Shown piece by piece: positions 18,551-26,588 of a DNA stretch of 59,405 bases. The notes beneath the pieces were generated by a model, which worked only from the letters and a program-made list of their open reading frames with translations, was not told where the DNA came from and did not search any database. The translations under genes and the position numbers were made by a program. Origin of the DNA: a virus; IMG/VR virus record IMGVR_UViG_3300027881_000014, positions 1-59,405 of that record; one strand, written 5' to 3'. Each line of letters opens with the position of its first letter. Position 1 is the first letter of the stretch.

Positions 18551-19772
18551 TGTAACCTCTTGTGATTTTATGGTTGATGAGTTTGATCAAAACACTGAAG
18601 AAGGCTCCTCTTGTTCTATGATAGAGCAGTCTCCAATAGAATCTTTGGGTTGCTGGATTAGGTATTTCCCATTTGGCAAAATCCATCCAGTCAATGAGAT
18701 CATGCATTAGATCTCGGTTATGGTGATGAACAGTTTGAAGAAGGTCACCCTGTATGGGATTTTTCCTATTCTTAGTTTTTTCCTTTTTGCGATCAGGTTT
18801 TTCTGTCCATCTTCTATTACGACGATTCCTTACATCATATTGATATTGCATACCTTCTTGCCACCTTAATCGTCTTTCTTGTATGCCATTGGGTATGGTA
18901 CCTCGAGTTTTCGAATCGTAAGAATTGTCGAAGTTAAAATTGTAATGGTGCATATTGCGTATTACTAATGGATCACCAAAAACATAAGAGTTTGAGTTAA
19001 AGTATAGTCCTCCATGGACTTTACCTTTATTAGATAGTTTAATTGGTTGATAGGCACATCTAGCTTTAGTTCCTAATATTGGTGCAATTTGTTTCATTGT
19101 AAGACCATATGCATTAAATGCAAGATATACTAAAGACTTGGTCATTTTACCATGCAGTTTAATTTTAACTGTAGTTTCAAATAACCAACATCTTGCATAC
19201 CCATAAATGGGTTTTTTATTATAAGTACCTCTAGGTAATATGGGAGGCCGACCACCAAGAAAGGGACGAAGCATATTTTGTATACCCCTCTCTCCTCTAT
19301 GATGTTCATAATCATATATTCTAAAGGCATAAAATCTCTTGTCCTTTTCCATGGCATTTTTGACTTCACGTCTGCCTTGCCAGAAGCATGAACCACTGTC
19401 CTGAAAATCTCCTTCTTTCCAATCAAAATCTTGAGTAATATCAATTAATGATGGTTTTGATATTGGGATAGTCTCTTTAACATGGTTCCCAAGAGCCCCT
19501 AAGAAACTCTTGGGTAAGACAGCACCATGTTGTTTAAGGATACTAGCTATCCTTTGTGGTAGCGTTCTCTTTGATGAGTCTTCCCAAGACCATTCAACTG
19601 TGAGTAATTGCTTTAACGGAAAGTATTCGTAAACACTATGCGTTTTCAACCACTCTTTTCGAATGTCGAGTAATATGGGTAGGATTTGATCTTCTGGAAC
19701 AATTCGGTTTGCTGCTGGAATTTCATACTCCGTGATACTATCTGTTATATTCAGATATTGTATTTTGAGCAT
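18525..19772 (-). CDS. Conserved phage-type protein of unknown function next to the helicase (415 aa)
   Basis: This 415-residue protein has a Cys/Trp-rich central motif (DFDWKEGDFQDSGSCFW) followed by a His/Arg patch (DYEHHRGERGIQ). It ends in a very basic region (RRNRRWTEKPDRKKEKTKNR) that could bind nucleic acid. It starts 11 bases after the DnaB-like helicase gene, so a replication role is possible. It lacks the TOPRIM and zinc motifs of DnaG primase and any polymerase motif. It overlaps the peptidase gene by 26 bases. Function unknown. Confidence 0.45.
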   Translation of the reverse strand: MLKIQYLNITDSITEYEIPAANRIVPEDQILPILLDIRKEWLKTHSVYEYFPLKQLLTVEWSWEDSSKRTLPQRIASILKQHGAVLPKSFLGALGNHVKETIPISKPSLIDITQDFDWKEGDFQDSGSCFWQGRREVKNAMEKDKRFYAFRIYDYEHHRGERGIQNMLRPFLGGRPPILPRGTYNKKPIYGYARCWLFETTVKIKLHGKMTKSLVYLAFNAYGLTMKQIAPILGTKARCAYQPIKLSNKGKVHGGLYFNSNSYVFGDPLVIRNMHHYNFNFDNSYDSKTRGTIPNGIQERRLRWQEGMQYQYDVRNRRNRRWTEKPDRKKEKTKNRKNPIQGDLLQTVHHHNRDLMHDLIDWMDFAKWEIPNPATQRFYWRLLYHRTRGAFFSVLIKLINHKITRGYNEKASNKK

Positions 19773-19783
19773 AATTTTCTTCC

Positions 19784-21097
19784 TTATTCTATAAGCGCCC
19801 GTAATTGAGCCGACATTGTCTCTCTGAGATCAACGTCTGTGATTTCTGTGAACACGCCTAATCCTGCGTCTACCTTCATGGGTAGCCAAAAGGATTCAGC
19901 GAACCTCGTTTTCTCTGCTATTAGATAGTATTGATCGGCTTCGATAGTATCAAAACCATAATACTTACCTGGATAATAGCTAAAGAATATATACGAAGAT
20001 AATTGTTTAATTAAACCAGACCATTCTATATCAGAGATAGTCGGTTTCATAACCCTCCTTTGTTCTACGCCTTTCTTAACCTGAGACAAGATAATGCCTA
20101 CAGATTTAGTAGCTAACGCTAATCCTTGTAGATTACGCATGTTCTGCCCAATTTGGATATTGTAGTCTGAACTGCTATTGGCGTGTCTTGCAAATTCAAG
20201 TAATTGGATGAAATCCAAAAACCATACGTCGAAACGATGGGTCATTTGAATCTTGGCTATATCAGCTACTCCAGAAAAAGAATTAGGGTTAATTATTCTG
20301 ATTCGATTACTTGCCCATGGTTCCACTTCCATCATTTTCTTACGAACGAATTCTTTATCATATTGTTGACTAAAGATTAGTGGAGTGGGAATCCCACAGA
20401 TGCGGGCTATTTGCTTTTTCATAAGATCGGTTGCTAACATTTCCTTAGAGAAAATGGCGACCTTGATCTTTGGATTTCTTTCAGCCATCTGGAATGCTTT
20501 ATCTAAAGCAAAGGTAGTCTTAAGATGCCCAGAATCACCTGCTACAGTAATTATCATACCGCGTGCATAACCACCTATAAAGCGATCTATTAGTTCATAA
20601 CCTGTACTTAATATATCACTTCTGTCCTCTGAGAGAACTTTATCTAATAGTTCTTGATTTGTTTCTAATTGAGTGCGAGCTGTTAAGTTCATCAATTGAT
20701 TCTGCCCCTTTAGGGCAACCTCAAATGGATCATCACCACGAGCTATCTCGTTTCTGATGTCATCACCCATTTTGACTAACGCTCTACGTTGTTTTCTATC
20801 GAGTAAGATTTCAATGTATGCGTTTAGCTCTGTTTCTGTTACAAACTCCTCGATGTCTTTGATGTCTTTCCATTCTAAAGTCGTATGACCTCTAGCTTGG
20901 ATTCTATCCCAGAGAACTATCTTATCGAAGACTCTCATACTTTTGATATTTTCAAATATGTTTTGAAATGCACTTGATTCGAAATATTCGGGTTCAATAA
21001 TTGTGCAGGTCTGAAGTTTCTTCTCTGCATCAATTGCGGGATTAAGCAGGTAACCAAGTATGGCTTCTTCTGCTTCCCAACTTGCGAGTTCAATCAT
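19784..21097 (-). CDS. DnaB-like replicative helicase
   Basis: The N-terminal domain (EEAILGYLLNP, then IEPEYFESSAFQNIFENI) matches the DnaB N-terminal helical domain. The C-terminal RecA-type motor shows a modified Walker A, AGDSGHLKTT (186-195), and Walker B VWFLDFIQLL (291-300). Later come an ILSQVKKGVEQRR sensor segment and WSGLIKQLSSYIFF. The Walker A departs from GxxxxGKT by the HL insert but keeps the catalytic Lys-Thr. The length of 437 is normal for phage DnaB. It likely unwinds the fork with host polymerase, since no phage polymerase or primase was found. Its ATG overlaps the stop of the next gene upstream by one base. Confidence 0.85.
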   Translation of the reverse strand: MIELASWEAEEAILGYLLNPAIDAEKKLQTCTIIEPEYFESSAFQNIFENIKSMRVFDKIVLWDRIQARGHTTLEWKDIKDIEEFVTETELNAYIEILLDRKQRRALVKMGDDIRNEIARGDDPFEVALKGQNQLMNLTARTQLETNQELLDKVLSEDRSDILSTGYELIDRFIGGYARGMIITVAGDSGHLKTTFALDKAFQMAERNPKIKVAIFSKEMLATDLMKKQIARICGIPTPLIFSQQYDKEFVRKKMMEVEPWASNRIRIINPNSFSGVADIAKIQMTHRFDVWFLDFIQLLEFARHANSSSDYNIQIGQNMRNLQGLALATKSVGIILSQVKKGVEQRRVMKPTISDIEWSGLIKQLSSYIFFSYYPGKYYGFDTIEADQYYLIAEKTRFAESFWLPMKVDAGLGVFTEITDVDLRETMSAQLRALIE

Positions 21098-21465
21098 TAT
21101 ATGCTTTTACCTAGGTTAGAGTTTTTTATTTTGTCGAAGTCCTTATTATACTTCTTTGTAGCCCATTTGTCAAGGTCTTCGGTGTATAATCTTCTGCATA
21201 TTGCTACAAAGTAATTTGGATGCGGTGCTAATTTTTGCTTCATTGCCGCCTCCTTATACAACTTGAAGGCCTCTTCTACAAATTGTCGATTAATGTAGTT
21301 GATCTTTTTGGTCGTCTCAAGTTGCCGTCCTTTCTTTAAACTATAATGGCGAGACTTCCTATGTAGTTCAAAGACTTCATGTACGACATCAGCGTGCCGA
21401 AGCACGCCGTCATCGTAGAAAAGTGACTTATTAGAATGGGGCATCAGTTGCTTTCTGGTCATCAC
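21097..21465 (-). CDS. Small basic protein upstream of the helicase
   Basis: A 122-residue, strongly basic, helical protein (RKSRHYSLKKGRQLETTKKI; a KKYNKDFDKIKNSN tail). It ends exactly at the helicase start with one shared base. The start at 21465 overlaps the upstream gene by 35 bases; an ATG at 21444 would reduce this. Position and charge would fit a helicase loader or DNA-binding accessory, but there is no ATPase motif. Unknown family. Confidence 0.45.
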   Translation of the reverse strand: MMTRKQLMPHSNKSLFYDDGVLRHADVVHEVFELHRKSRHYSLKKGRQLETTKKINYINRQFVEEAFKLYKEAAMKQKLAPHPNYFVAICRRLYTEDLDKWATKKYNKDFDKIKNSNLGKSI

Positions 21466-22153
21466 GCTTTAGATATTCATTATAAATAGCCAAAGCAAGT
21501 GCTTCCGGAACGCTTCCATGCTCGCCATCGAGAGAAGGTTTGCCCTTTTCCCATTTGGTTATCTTCACATTAGGATATTTCTCACCCTCTGCAGGGGGAG
21601 TACTCACACGATACAGGCTAGTCGTAAGCCCTACGAATGGCTTCTCAAACGAACCATCTTCCTCTACGGGTAGCGCGAGGTCTTGTGAAAGTCCAAACAT
21701 AAACATATCCACTAGATACTCATCGACAAGAGCATCTTTTTCTACTTCAGTTTTGTCTTCCCAGTCTTCAACTTTAGTTGCAAGTAAGGTGGTAGCGTAC
21801 TCTTCGGTAAGCTTTTCCTTAGAAATCTGGAACCATTTACCTGTTTTAGGATTAATAAAACGGTAATCGTTCTGAGGTCCACGGAATTTTGTACCAATCA
21901 TACTGCGTTTTCCGTTAGGGAATTCAACTTTATAACCAGCCTCGGATTCAGTAGCAGTAACGAGTTCAACCTTATTTCCATTATCGTCTTCATAAGAAGT
22001 CATAAGGAATGTTCCTACAATACCATTTCTAACACCTTTGTTTTTGGGGTGAACCATTTTAACAAGAGTGAACTTACCTTTGCAGGTAGCTGGTATTGCG
22101 GTCGAATTCAAGTTATCGCCTAATTCCCAGGGGTTAATCTGTAAATTTGTCAT
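21431..22153 (-). CDS. Possible ssDNA-binding protein with acidic C-terminal tip
   Basis: The 240-residue protein has a beta-rich N-terminal domain (GKFTLVKMVHPKNKG; TFLMTSYEDDNGNKVELVTA). A charged helical middle follows, and the protein ends KATDAPF. An Asp followed by a terminal Pro-Phe is the hallmark of ssDNA-binding proteins that recruit replication partners. It lies between the Rad52-like gene and the helicase gene, as phage SSBs often do. No classical OB-fold signature was confirmed by eye, so the call is tentative. Confidence 0.4.
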   Translation of the reverse strand: MTNLQINPWELGDNLNSTAIPATCKGKFTLVKMVHPKNKGVRNGIVGTFLMTSYEDDNGNKVELVTATESEAGYKVEFPNGKRSMIGTKFRGPQNDYRFINPKTGKWFQISKEKLTEEYATTLLATKVEDWEDKTEVEKDALVDEYLVDMFMFGLSQDLALPVEEDGSFEKPFVGLTTSLYRVSTPPAEGEKYPNVKITKWEKGKPSLDGEHGSVPEALALAIYNEYLKRDDQKATDAPF

Positions 22154-22872
22154 TATAATTTTACCTTATTTTTATCATTTGATTTGTCTCGATCTAAATA
22201 GAGTTGCCATTTGTCGAGAAATTCCGCCCAATCAGTGCCCAGTACTTCCCATTGAGAAGTAAATTTCTGAGCCATGGTGGGGGACTCTTTACGGATTTCG
22301 CCTAACATTGACGTATACCGTTTGCGCTCATCATCGTTAGGTAAGGATTCACGCTTCTGATAGACATCAGCCGCGATTCCAAAACGTGATTGCGCGTTCT
22401 TAATAGCGTTGGTAAGAGCGGCCTTAACGTTATTAGACATGTCAATGACATCTCTAAATCCAGGCTCTACCACGCCTCTACTCACTTGAATACGTGCTGC
22501 GCCTGCGCCCAACTCCGTATTCCCTGTTATTCTGTTTTTCAATGATACATAACATATCACCCATCCGAGCTCGATACTTTGGTTAAGTAACTTAAACTCG
22601 TACAGGGGTATGTTTTCTTTGCTTTCATGATCCATCCAAGAGCTGGCTACATAATCATAGCCATCTGGTCTCTTATTAACCTTTTCTTTCGGTGTTTTCC
22701 TATCGTAAGGTGCAGAAATATATTTTTGCAACTCTCTTTCTAGGGATTCCACTATTGTGATATTTGCAAGAGCTTCGATAAGTTCAGTTGATGATTTACT
22801 TCGGCTGAATCCCACATCAGTGGGTTTTGACTCAGCTTGTTTGGTTTCATGATCGGTGGGTTTAGTTACCAT
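22153..22872 (-). CDS. Rad52/Sak-like single-strand annealing recombinase
   Basis: The core reads like the Rad52/Sak superfamily: a strand-helix segment GYDYVASSWMDHES, then LGWVICYVSLKNRITGNTE, a GAGAARIQVSRG strand, and the diagnostic helix VKAALTNAIKNAQSRFGIAA before DVYQ. Such proteins anneal complementary ssDNA during phage recombination-dependent replication. The family usually has 180-240 residues; this has 239. It overlaps the upstream gene by 11 bases and is followed by a possible SSB, a normal pairing. The subfamily (ERF, Sak or Rad52) is uncertain. Confidence 0.7.
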   Translation of the reverse strand: MVTKPTDHETKQAESKPTDVGFSRSKSSTELIEALANITIVESLERELQKYISAPYDRKTPKEKVNKRPDGYDYVASSWMDHESKENIPLYEFKLLNQSIELGWVICYVSLKNRITGNTELGAGAARIQVSRGVVEPGFRDVIDMSNNVKAALTNAIKNAQSRFGIAADVYQKRESLPNDDERKRYTSMLGEIRKESPTMAQKFTSQWEVLGTDWAEFLDKWQLYLDRDKSNDKNKVKL

Positions 22873-23458
22873 GATCCAGTTCTCCGTAATCTAAATTATC
22901 AAAAAAGTTAGATAGATTGTGATCTGCTTCCTTAGGTGATAGTTTGATCTTGGCAAATATGTCTTGGTCGCCCGTACCCAGTGAACACGACCCGGACTTT
23001 ATACGGCTATTGCGTTTAGCTCCAGCCATGAGACCTTGACGGTCAGGGTTCAGCGTTACACCGACTCCGAGTACCACATCGGATAATTCCCCACGATCAG
23101 GCTTATTAAGCCAGTCTTCACCGGAACTTGTCTTACTGCACTGGGGGCAAGACTCCACATAAACATATTTATCTCTGAACACGAGCACACCGTATTGGAG
23201 AGGCGATGGCTCGATTGCATGAATGTTCGTACACGAATCGCATATTACTGCATAGTTTCCCTTATCCGAGAGAGCGGAATGATGGCGGTCGCAAAGACCA
23301 GTGCCTACTTCAGGTATACTATTTAACGTGACATTGCATTCATTTACCTCGCATTTAAGTTCTTTCATGGCGGTAGGGATTAATGTTTTATAAAAAATAG
23401 ATGTATTAGAGAGAATACACGATTGGGTTACCACTCGGCTTATTCGTTCCCCATCCAT
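22862..23458 (-). CDS. Zinc-binding protein with three Cys clusters
   Basis: Cys/His clusters CEVNECN, LCDRHH, CDSC and CPQC indicate two zinc sites in residues 30-140, as in small zinc ribbon or HNH-like scaffolds. No HNH catalytic pattern is complete. The acidic C-terminus (LSNFFDNLDYGELDHGN) could bind a partner. The start at 23458 overlaps the upstream gene by 53 bases; an ATG at 23368 giving 168 residues (MKELKCEV) is equally plausible. It is in the recombination module and overlaps the Rad52-like gene. Confidence 0.5.
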   Translation of the reverse strand: MDGERISRVVTQSCILSNTSIFYKTLIPTAMKELKCEVNECNVTLNSIPEVGTGLCDRHHSALSDKGNYAVICDSCTNIHAIEPSPLQYGVLVFRDKYVYVESCPQCSKTSSGEDWLNKPDRGELSDVVLGVGVTLNPDRQGLMAGAKRNSRIKSGSCSLGTGDQDIFAKIKLSPKEADHNLSNFFDNLDYGELDHGN

Positions 23459-23897
23459 CTCTATCTATAGTTCCGTACGGCGCATATTCTTTCTGAATCT
23501 GAACTTCAGAGGCCCAGCTCCAGCATGGCGCATATACGTAACGGGGTTGGCTATAAGTGCATGCACACTCATAACGAGAGTTGTCGTATGCTTTAGCAAA
23601 AGAAATGAGTTCTGCCATTGCAATATCAACATCCTTCATGATCGCATTTCTAGTATGGTTGCCCATAATGTTCCAGGTACGATCAATACGATTATCTCTT
23701 GAGGAATTGGCACCTCTTAAGAATATTCGTTTTGAGACTACTTTCAATTCCGGGCTGTTCTTGATCTTTATCTTCCAGCCATTAGAAGTTAGGAAGGAGC
23801 CACCAACCGAAGCGATGGCATCCTCAATAACTGAATCCTGTGAAAGGATTTGGAAAGTGAAAGCACGCTCATACGGTGTTAATTTATATCTTAACAT
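23406..23897 (-). CDS. Unknown protein, paralogue of the next gene upstream (163 aa)
   Basis: The sequence aligns by eye with the product of 23922-24410: both have an alternating N-terminus (AFTFQILSQ versus ALVFQVLDQ), a short loop with Asn/Ser-Gly, and the shared block PELKVVSKRIFLRG versus PEFKISKNTIFLRG followed by a charged helix. The C-terminal 50 residues here are Tyr/Trp/Cys-rich and lack a counterpart. The pair probably arose by duplication. No function is apparent; the position suggests a recombination or early-middle role. Confidence 0.5.
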   Translation of the reverse strand: MLRYKLTPYERAFTFQILSQDSVIEDAIASVGGSFLTSNGWKIKIKNSPELKVVSKRIFLRGANSSRDNRIDRTWNIMGNHTRNAIMKDVDIAMAELISFAKAYDNSRYECACTYSQPRYVYAPCWSWASEVQIQKEYAPYGTIDRDGWGTNKPSGNPIVYSL

Positions 23898-23921
23898 ATA
23901 TGAATTTACTCCTACTTTGTT

Positions 23922-24410
23922 TTACGCAATTATAATCTTTATTTCACGATTTTTATTACGTGTTGGATATGAGCGTTTATAACTACGAACGTTAACTGTA
24001 TCACCATACACCTGGGCATTACCTAATACGTTAACTGGAGTAGCTGTACTCAGCTCTTTAACTGTGTCAACAAGCTCTTGTATTGTTTGGATAAACAACT
24101 CATGAGCGTTGTCGCGCTGCATCTTGCCAACGAAACGTGTGACATCAGGCTTAAAATCATTAGTTTTGTCACTACCACGCAAGAAAATGGTATTTTTGGA
24201 AATTTTAAATTCCGGTTTAGCTGACAATTCAACCTTGAATCCAGTTGAAGGAGACAAGAAAGTATTGTTAGCAAGGAAAGCAGTAACATCAGGAGACTGG
24301 TCTAAGACCTGAAACACTAATGCATTAGTATGCTTATCCAACTTGTAGCTTACCTTCGTTTGAAAGATAGGCATATAGCCACATAGATACTGCACATTGT
24401 TGTAGAACAT
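23922..24410 (-). CDS. Unknown protein, paralogue of the next gene downstream (162 aa)
   Basis: It shares the IFLRG-centred block and N-terminal strand pattern with its downstream neighbour. The start at 24410 has a good ribosome site (GAAAGGA about 7 bases upstream), preferred over the internal ATG at 24374. The C-terminus is Val/Asn-rich and then very basic (RSYKRSYPTRNKNREIK). It lies just downstream of the RNA/tRNA region. Unknown family. Confidence 0.5.
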   Translation of the reverse strand: MFYNNVQYLCGYMPIFQTKVSYKLDKHTNALVFQVLDQSPDVTAFLANNTFLSPSTGFKVELSAKPEFKISKNTIFLRGSDKTNDFKPDVTRFVGKMQRDNAHELFIQTIQELVDTVKELSTATPVNVLGNAQVYGDTVNVRSYKRSYPTRNKNREIKIIIA

Positions 24411-24439
24411 ATAGTATCCTTTCTATTAGTTGATGATTA

Positions 24440-25110
24440 TTTAATGAACCTCACACTATCTAAGGTGGGATTCCTTGGTGATAATGTTTGATTGTGCCTT
24501 ACGGCATAAAAATTTCTCTCCTGAATGCCTTTCCTTCTGACTAGACATCTACCCGCATGCTTTCATACTAAGGATATATAGCAGTGTCGACCACACTCGC
24601 TTTGCCTTCCGGCTACTGGTTTACGGCCAGATTTTGGTTCGTTCGTATTACGCTAATGAATAGCACCGAACAGGCGTGAGATACACCATAAACGGAGTGT
24701 GCAAAGTAACTACGTTACCTGCACATTAAAAACATTGCACCTCACCTGAAATCAATCAAGAATATTGGTGCAAAGTTGAGGACAACAATAAGTACTCCAC
24801 AGATGACTCGAACATCCAACCTCAGCATCCGTAATGCTGCGCTCTATCCAATTGAGCTAATGGAGCATAAATCCGTTCACTTAACCGAGGAACGGCCAAT
24901 CTCGTTGTTATATAAATATGGTCATTCTCGAAATATGTATAAATACATTGGGCCTAGAATACGCACAGTAAAAGGTTTTGGACGTCTTAAACCATGTCCC
25001 TCCGTGATGCTTCGTTAGTTACCTTCTGGGCTTCCAACCTTGTAAACTGCGGTTCATTTAACACGGGACCTGAACCAAAGTCCGATATGAGTTAAACCAT
25101 TCACGGTGAA
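24440..25110 (-). ncRNA. Candidate large structured RNA C surrounding a tRNA gene
   Basis: About 670 bases with no gene other than a tRNA. The minus strand contains many perfect stems: TGTGCA...TGCACA enclosing GTAAC-GTA-GTTAC (24698-24725); GCC-GGAA-GGC (24604-24613); TGCC-GTAA-GGCA (24495-24506), both GNRA-capped; AGTGT...ACACT (24583-24597); and CCGTTC...GAACGG (24873-24895), only 7 bases from the tRNA 5' end. GGTTCA...TGAACC lies further upstream. The density of GNRA hairpins suggests a folded RNA rather than random spacer. Whether it is one transcript including the tRNA, or several RNAs, cannot be told. Confidence 0.55.
24793..24866 (-). tRNA. tRNA-Arg (ACG anticodon)
   Basis: A full cloverleaf is visible on the minus strand: acceptor GCTCCAT with GTGGAGT (two G-U pairs), D-arm GCTC...GAGC, anticodon stem CAGCA/TGCTG with loop TTACGGA, five-base variable loop, and T-arm GATG-TTCGAGT-CATC. 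The discriminator is A, and CCA is not encoded. It reads CGU and related Arg codons. Confidence 0.9.
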
Positions 25111-25113
25111 ACC

Positions 25114-25527
25114 CTAATCCTCATCTAATTTCCACTGAAACCACAGGCTGCTGTCTGAAAATCCCAGGAATACTGCGTGGATAAGTTCACTTACAGTTTG
25201 ATTAATTGCGCGACTCAGGCTGAGTTTCTCTTCCTCAGACCTACAGAGTATAGCGACTTGTGAATAACAGTCTTTCGACGTAGTGCTGTAAAAGCCTGAT
25301 AGGTATCCCTTGATGGGTGCCTCTCTTACAGTCGTATATGTAAAACAATCCATTGGAACGACTCGCATTCCGTTAGATGCCTCGAAAAATACCTGTTCCT
25401 TCAAGAAATCTCCGATTTCCTTACAGAAATGAGTAATTTGAAGGCTTAAAACCAGGGGTGTTGTCATGTCAATGTACATTGTGAGTGCATAATCCGAGGT
25501 ATGAATCATTTTCTTTTGTTTTTTCAT
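25114..25527 (-). CDS. Unknown small protein (137 aa)
   Basis: A 137-residue protein with a good ribosome site (GAGGAAAAC before the ATG). The pattern of N-terminal strands, a SNGMRV turn and a C-terminal Ser/Leu-rich helix (SLSRAINQTVSELIHAV) faintly recalls the two paralogues at 23.4-24.4 kb, but there is no shared IFLRG block. A possible promoter (TTGTGA...GATAAT) lies 40-60 bases upstream. It is separated from the paralogues by the structured RNA region. Unknown function. Confidence 0.5.
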   Translation of the reverse strand: MKKQKKMIHTSDYALTMYIDMTTPLVLSLQITHFCKEIGDFLKEQVFFEASNGMRVVPMDCFTYTTVREAPIKGYLSGFYSTTSKDCYSQVAILCRSEEEKLSLSRAINQTVSELIHAVFLGFSDSSLWFQWKLDED

Positions 25528-25605
25528 GTTTTCCTCTTGACTTTTGATGAAAAATGTATTATCTTACCAGCGAACCTCGCGTCACAAAAGACGTGTAGTT
25601 AATCT

Positions 25606-25806
25606 TTAAGGTCCTCTTAGCATTCCATACATTATCTGTTCTGTTGTATCTATTATCCAAGGCAAAACCTTGCCAATAGCTACAAATACAGATATTATGA
25701 TAGGTTCTGGTTTGACATAAGGACTGTTTGAGAATGGCGCAGGTGTTATCCACATCCAATATACCCAAATCAGAAATGATGCAATCCAGTATTTGATTAA
25801 GTTCAT
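25606..25806 (-). CDS. Small membrane protein, first gene of the leftward block (66 aa)
   Basis: The ATG at 25806 is preceded by AAAGGAGA at proper spacing, so I prefer it to an upstream ATG at 25854. The product begins MNLIKYWIASFLIWVYWMWI, a membrane segment or signal anchor. A second hydrophobic stretch (PIIISVFVAIGKVLPWII) follows. It is the first gene leftward from the divergent control region and lies 41 bases after a motif copy shared with the rightward genes. Function unknown; early membrane effectors are common in this position. Confidence 0.5.
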   Translation of the reverse strand: MNLIKYWIASFLIWVYWMWITPAPFSNSPYVKPEPIIISVFVAIGKVLPWIIDTTEQIMYGMLRGP

Positions 25807-25846
25807 ATTTGATTTTTCTCCTTTACTTAAAAATTTGAAAAAATAA

Positions 25847-25869
25847 GCGAACAATAGTAATAAGTACTT
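25847..25869 (-). promoter_or_regulatory. CTTATTACTA motif, copy 1 (leftward)
   Basis: Minus strand reads AAGTACTTATTACTATTG and continues TTCGC. It sits about 40 bases before the first leftward gene. The shared core with three plus-strand copies suggests a phage promoter or operator. Confidence 0.5.
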
Positions 25870-26201
25870 AGCTTTCTTACCATCCTTTCATCCCTTAACA
25901 GACTTTGAAAAAAATTGGGCGCAAATGTATGCCGTCTATTTGTTTAAGAGTATCCTGCCGTACAACCTTCAACCCCCCCTATCGTTTGATCCTTAGGTTA
26001 TGCCTATCATTGGTAAGCACATTCTATCGTAATGCTTGTAGATATCACATACTATAGGCATATGTAGTATACACCATACATTATACAGCATACTCTATTA
26101 CTTATCACACACACACACGTGGGGATGATATCAATTGAATATAAAGCACACAGTACACTTGCACATCCATTACAGGTAGAGCGTATGATATGTTATGTTA
26201 T

Positions 26202-26220
26202 GCGCTTATTACTACTAATT
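26202..26220 (+). promoter_or_regulatory. CTTATTACTA motif, copy 2 (rightward)
   Basis: Plus strand GCGCTTATTACTACTAATT, about 47 bases before the first rightward gene. Upstream bases TTATG are also found before copy 3. Confidence 0.5.
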
Positions 26221-26231
26221 AGTGGTAATAA
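26206..26231. repeat. Near-perfect 26-bp palindrome
   Basis: TTATTAC and GTAATAA flank ACTAATTAGT, itself a perfect palindrome; only the base pair at position 8 (T opposite G) breaks the symmetry. It overlaps motif copy 2. This is the expected form of a dimeric repressor operator, or a hairpin promoter. Confidence 0.55.
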
Positions 26232-26266
26232 ACCATATCATTAATAACCTTACATCGGAGTACATT

Positions 26267-26560
26267 ATGAAATCATTACCAACCATCATAGCTGAATCAG
26301 TCAACAGCTTCCACGGACCTCAACCAATAGAAGACTCACAGTATAATTACTTTCTATCCAGCCTGCTCTATAAACTCATACAACCTATGTTGCAAGATGA
26401 GAAAGCTAATTATACTGAATACGATGAGGACATACATCAAACATCACGACATTATCACTACTGGGACAACGGTGTAATGATAGTGGAAACTGATACTGAT
26501 GTCATAGTATGGACAGAGGTATTCATCAATGGTGTTTGTATCCTAAGGTTTGATGACTGA
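26267..26560 (+). CDS. First rightward early protein (97 aa)
   Basis: The ATG at 26267 has a GGAG site 8 bases upstream and is preferred over the ATG at 26222. The product is acidic (many Asp/Glu), His/Tyr-rich in the middle (DIHQTSRHYHYWDNG), with beta strands at the end (TDVIVWTEVFINGVCIL). Leading position after the control region marks it as an early protein, possibly a host-takeover effector. Family not recognised. Confidence 0.5.
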   Translation: MKSLPTIIAESVNSFHGPQPIEDSQYNYFLSSLLYKLIQPMLQDEKANYTEYDEDIHQTSRHYHYWDNGVMIVETDTDVIVWTEVFINGVCILRFDD

Positions 26561-26588
26561 TAGAAACACAATTGATGATAAACCATCA

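Larger units (their letters stand above)
25807..26266. promoter_or_regulatory. Divergent control region between leftward and rightward blocks
   Basis: About 460 gene-free bases. It contains two copies of the CTTATTACTA motif, one on each strand (25847-25869 minus; 26202-26220 plus). It also has a CA repeat (ACACACACACAC near 26110), several ATAC/TATG-rich stretches and a 26-bp near-perfect palindrome at 26206-26231. No strong TTGACA promoter was seen. It is the natural place for early promoters and perhaps for an origin. Confidence 0.5.

Noticed and set aside
24776-25018. Rightward 80-codon frame over the tRNA-Arg
   Set aside because: It covers the tRNA on the opposite strand and reads as random.
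25559-25768. Leftward 69-codon frame overlapping the 66-residue membrane protein
   Set aside because: The other frame has a clear ribosome site and membrane pattern; this one does not.
26105-26122. CA dinucleotide run as a CRISPR or iteron repeat
   Set aside because: It is a single simple repeat without spaced copies.
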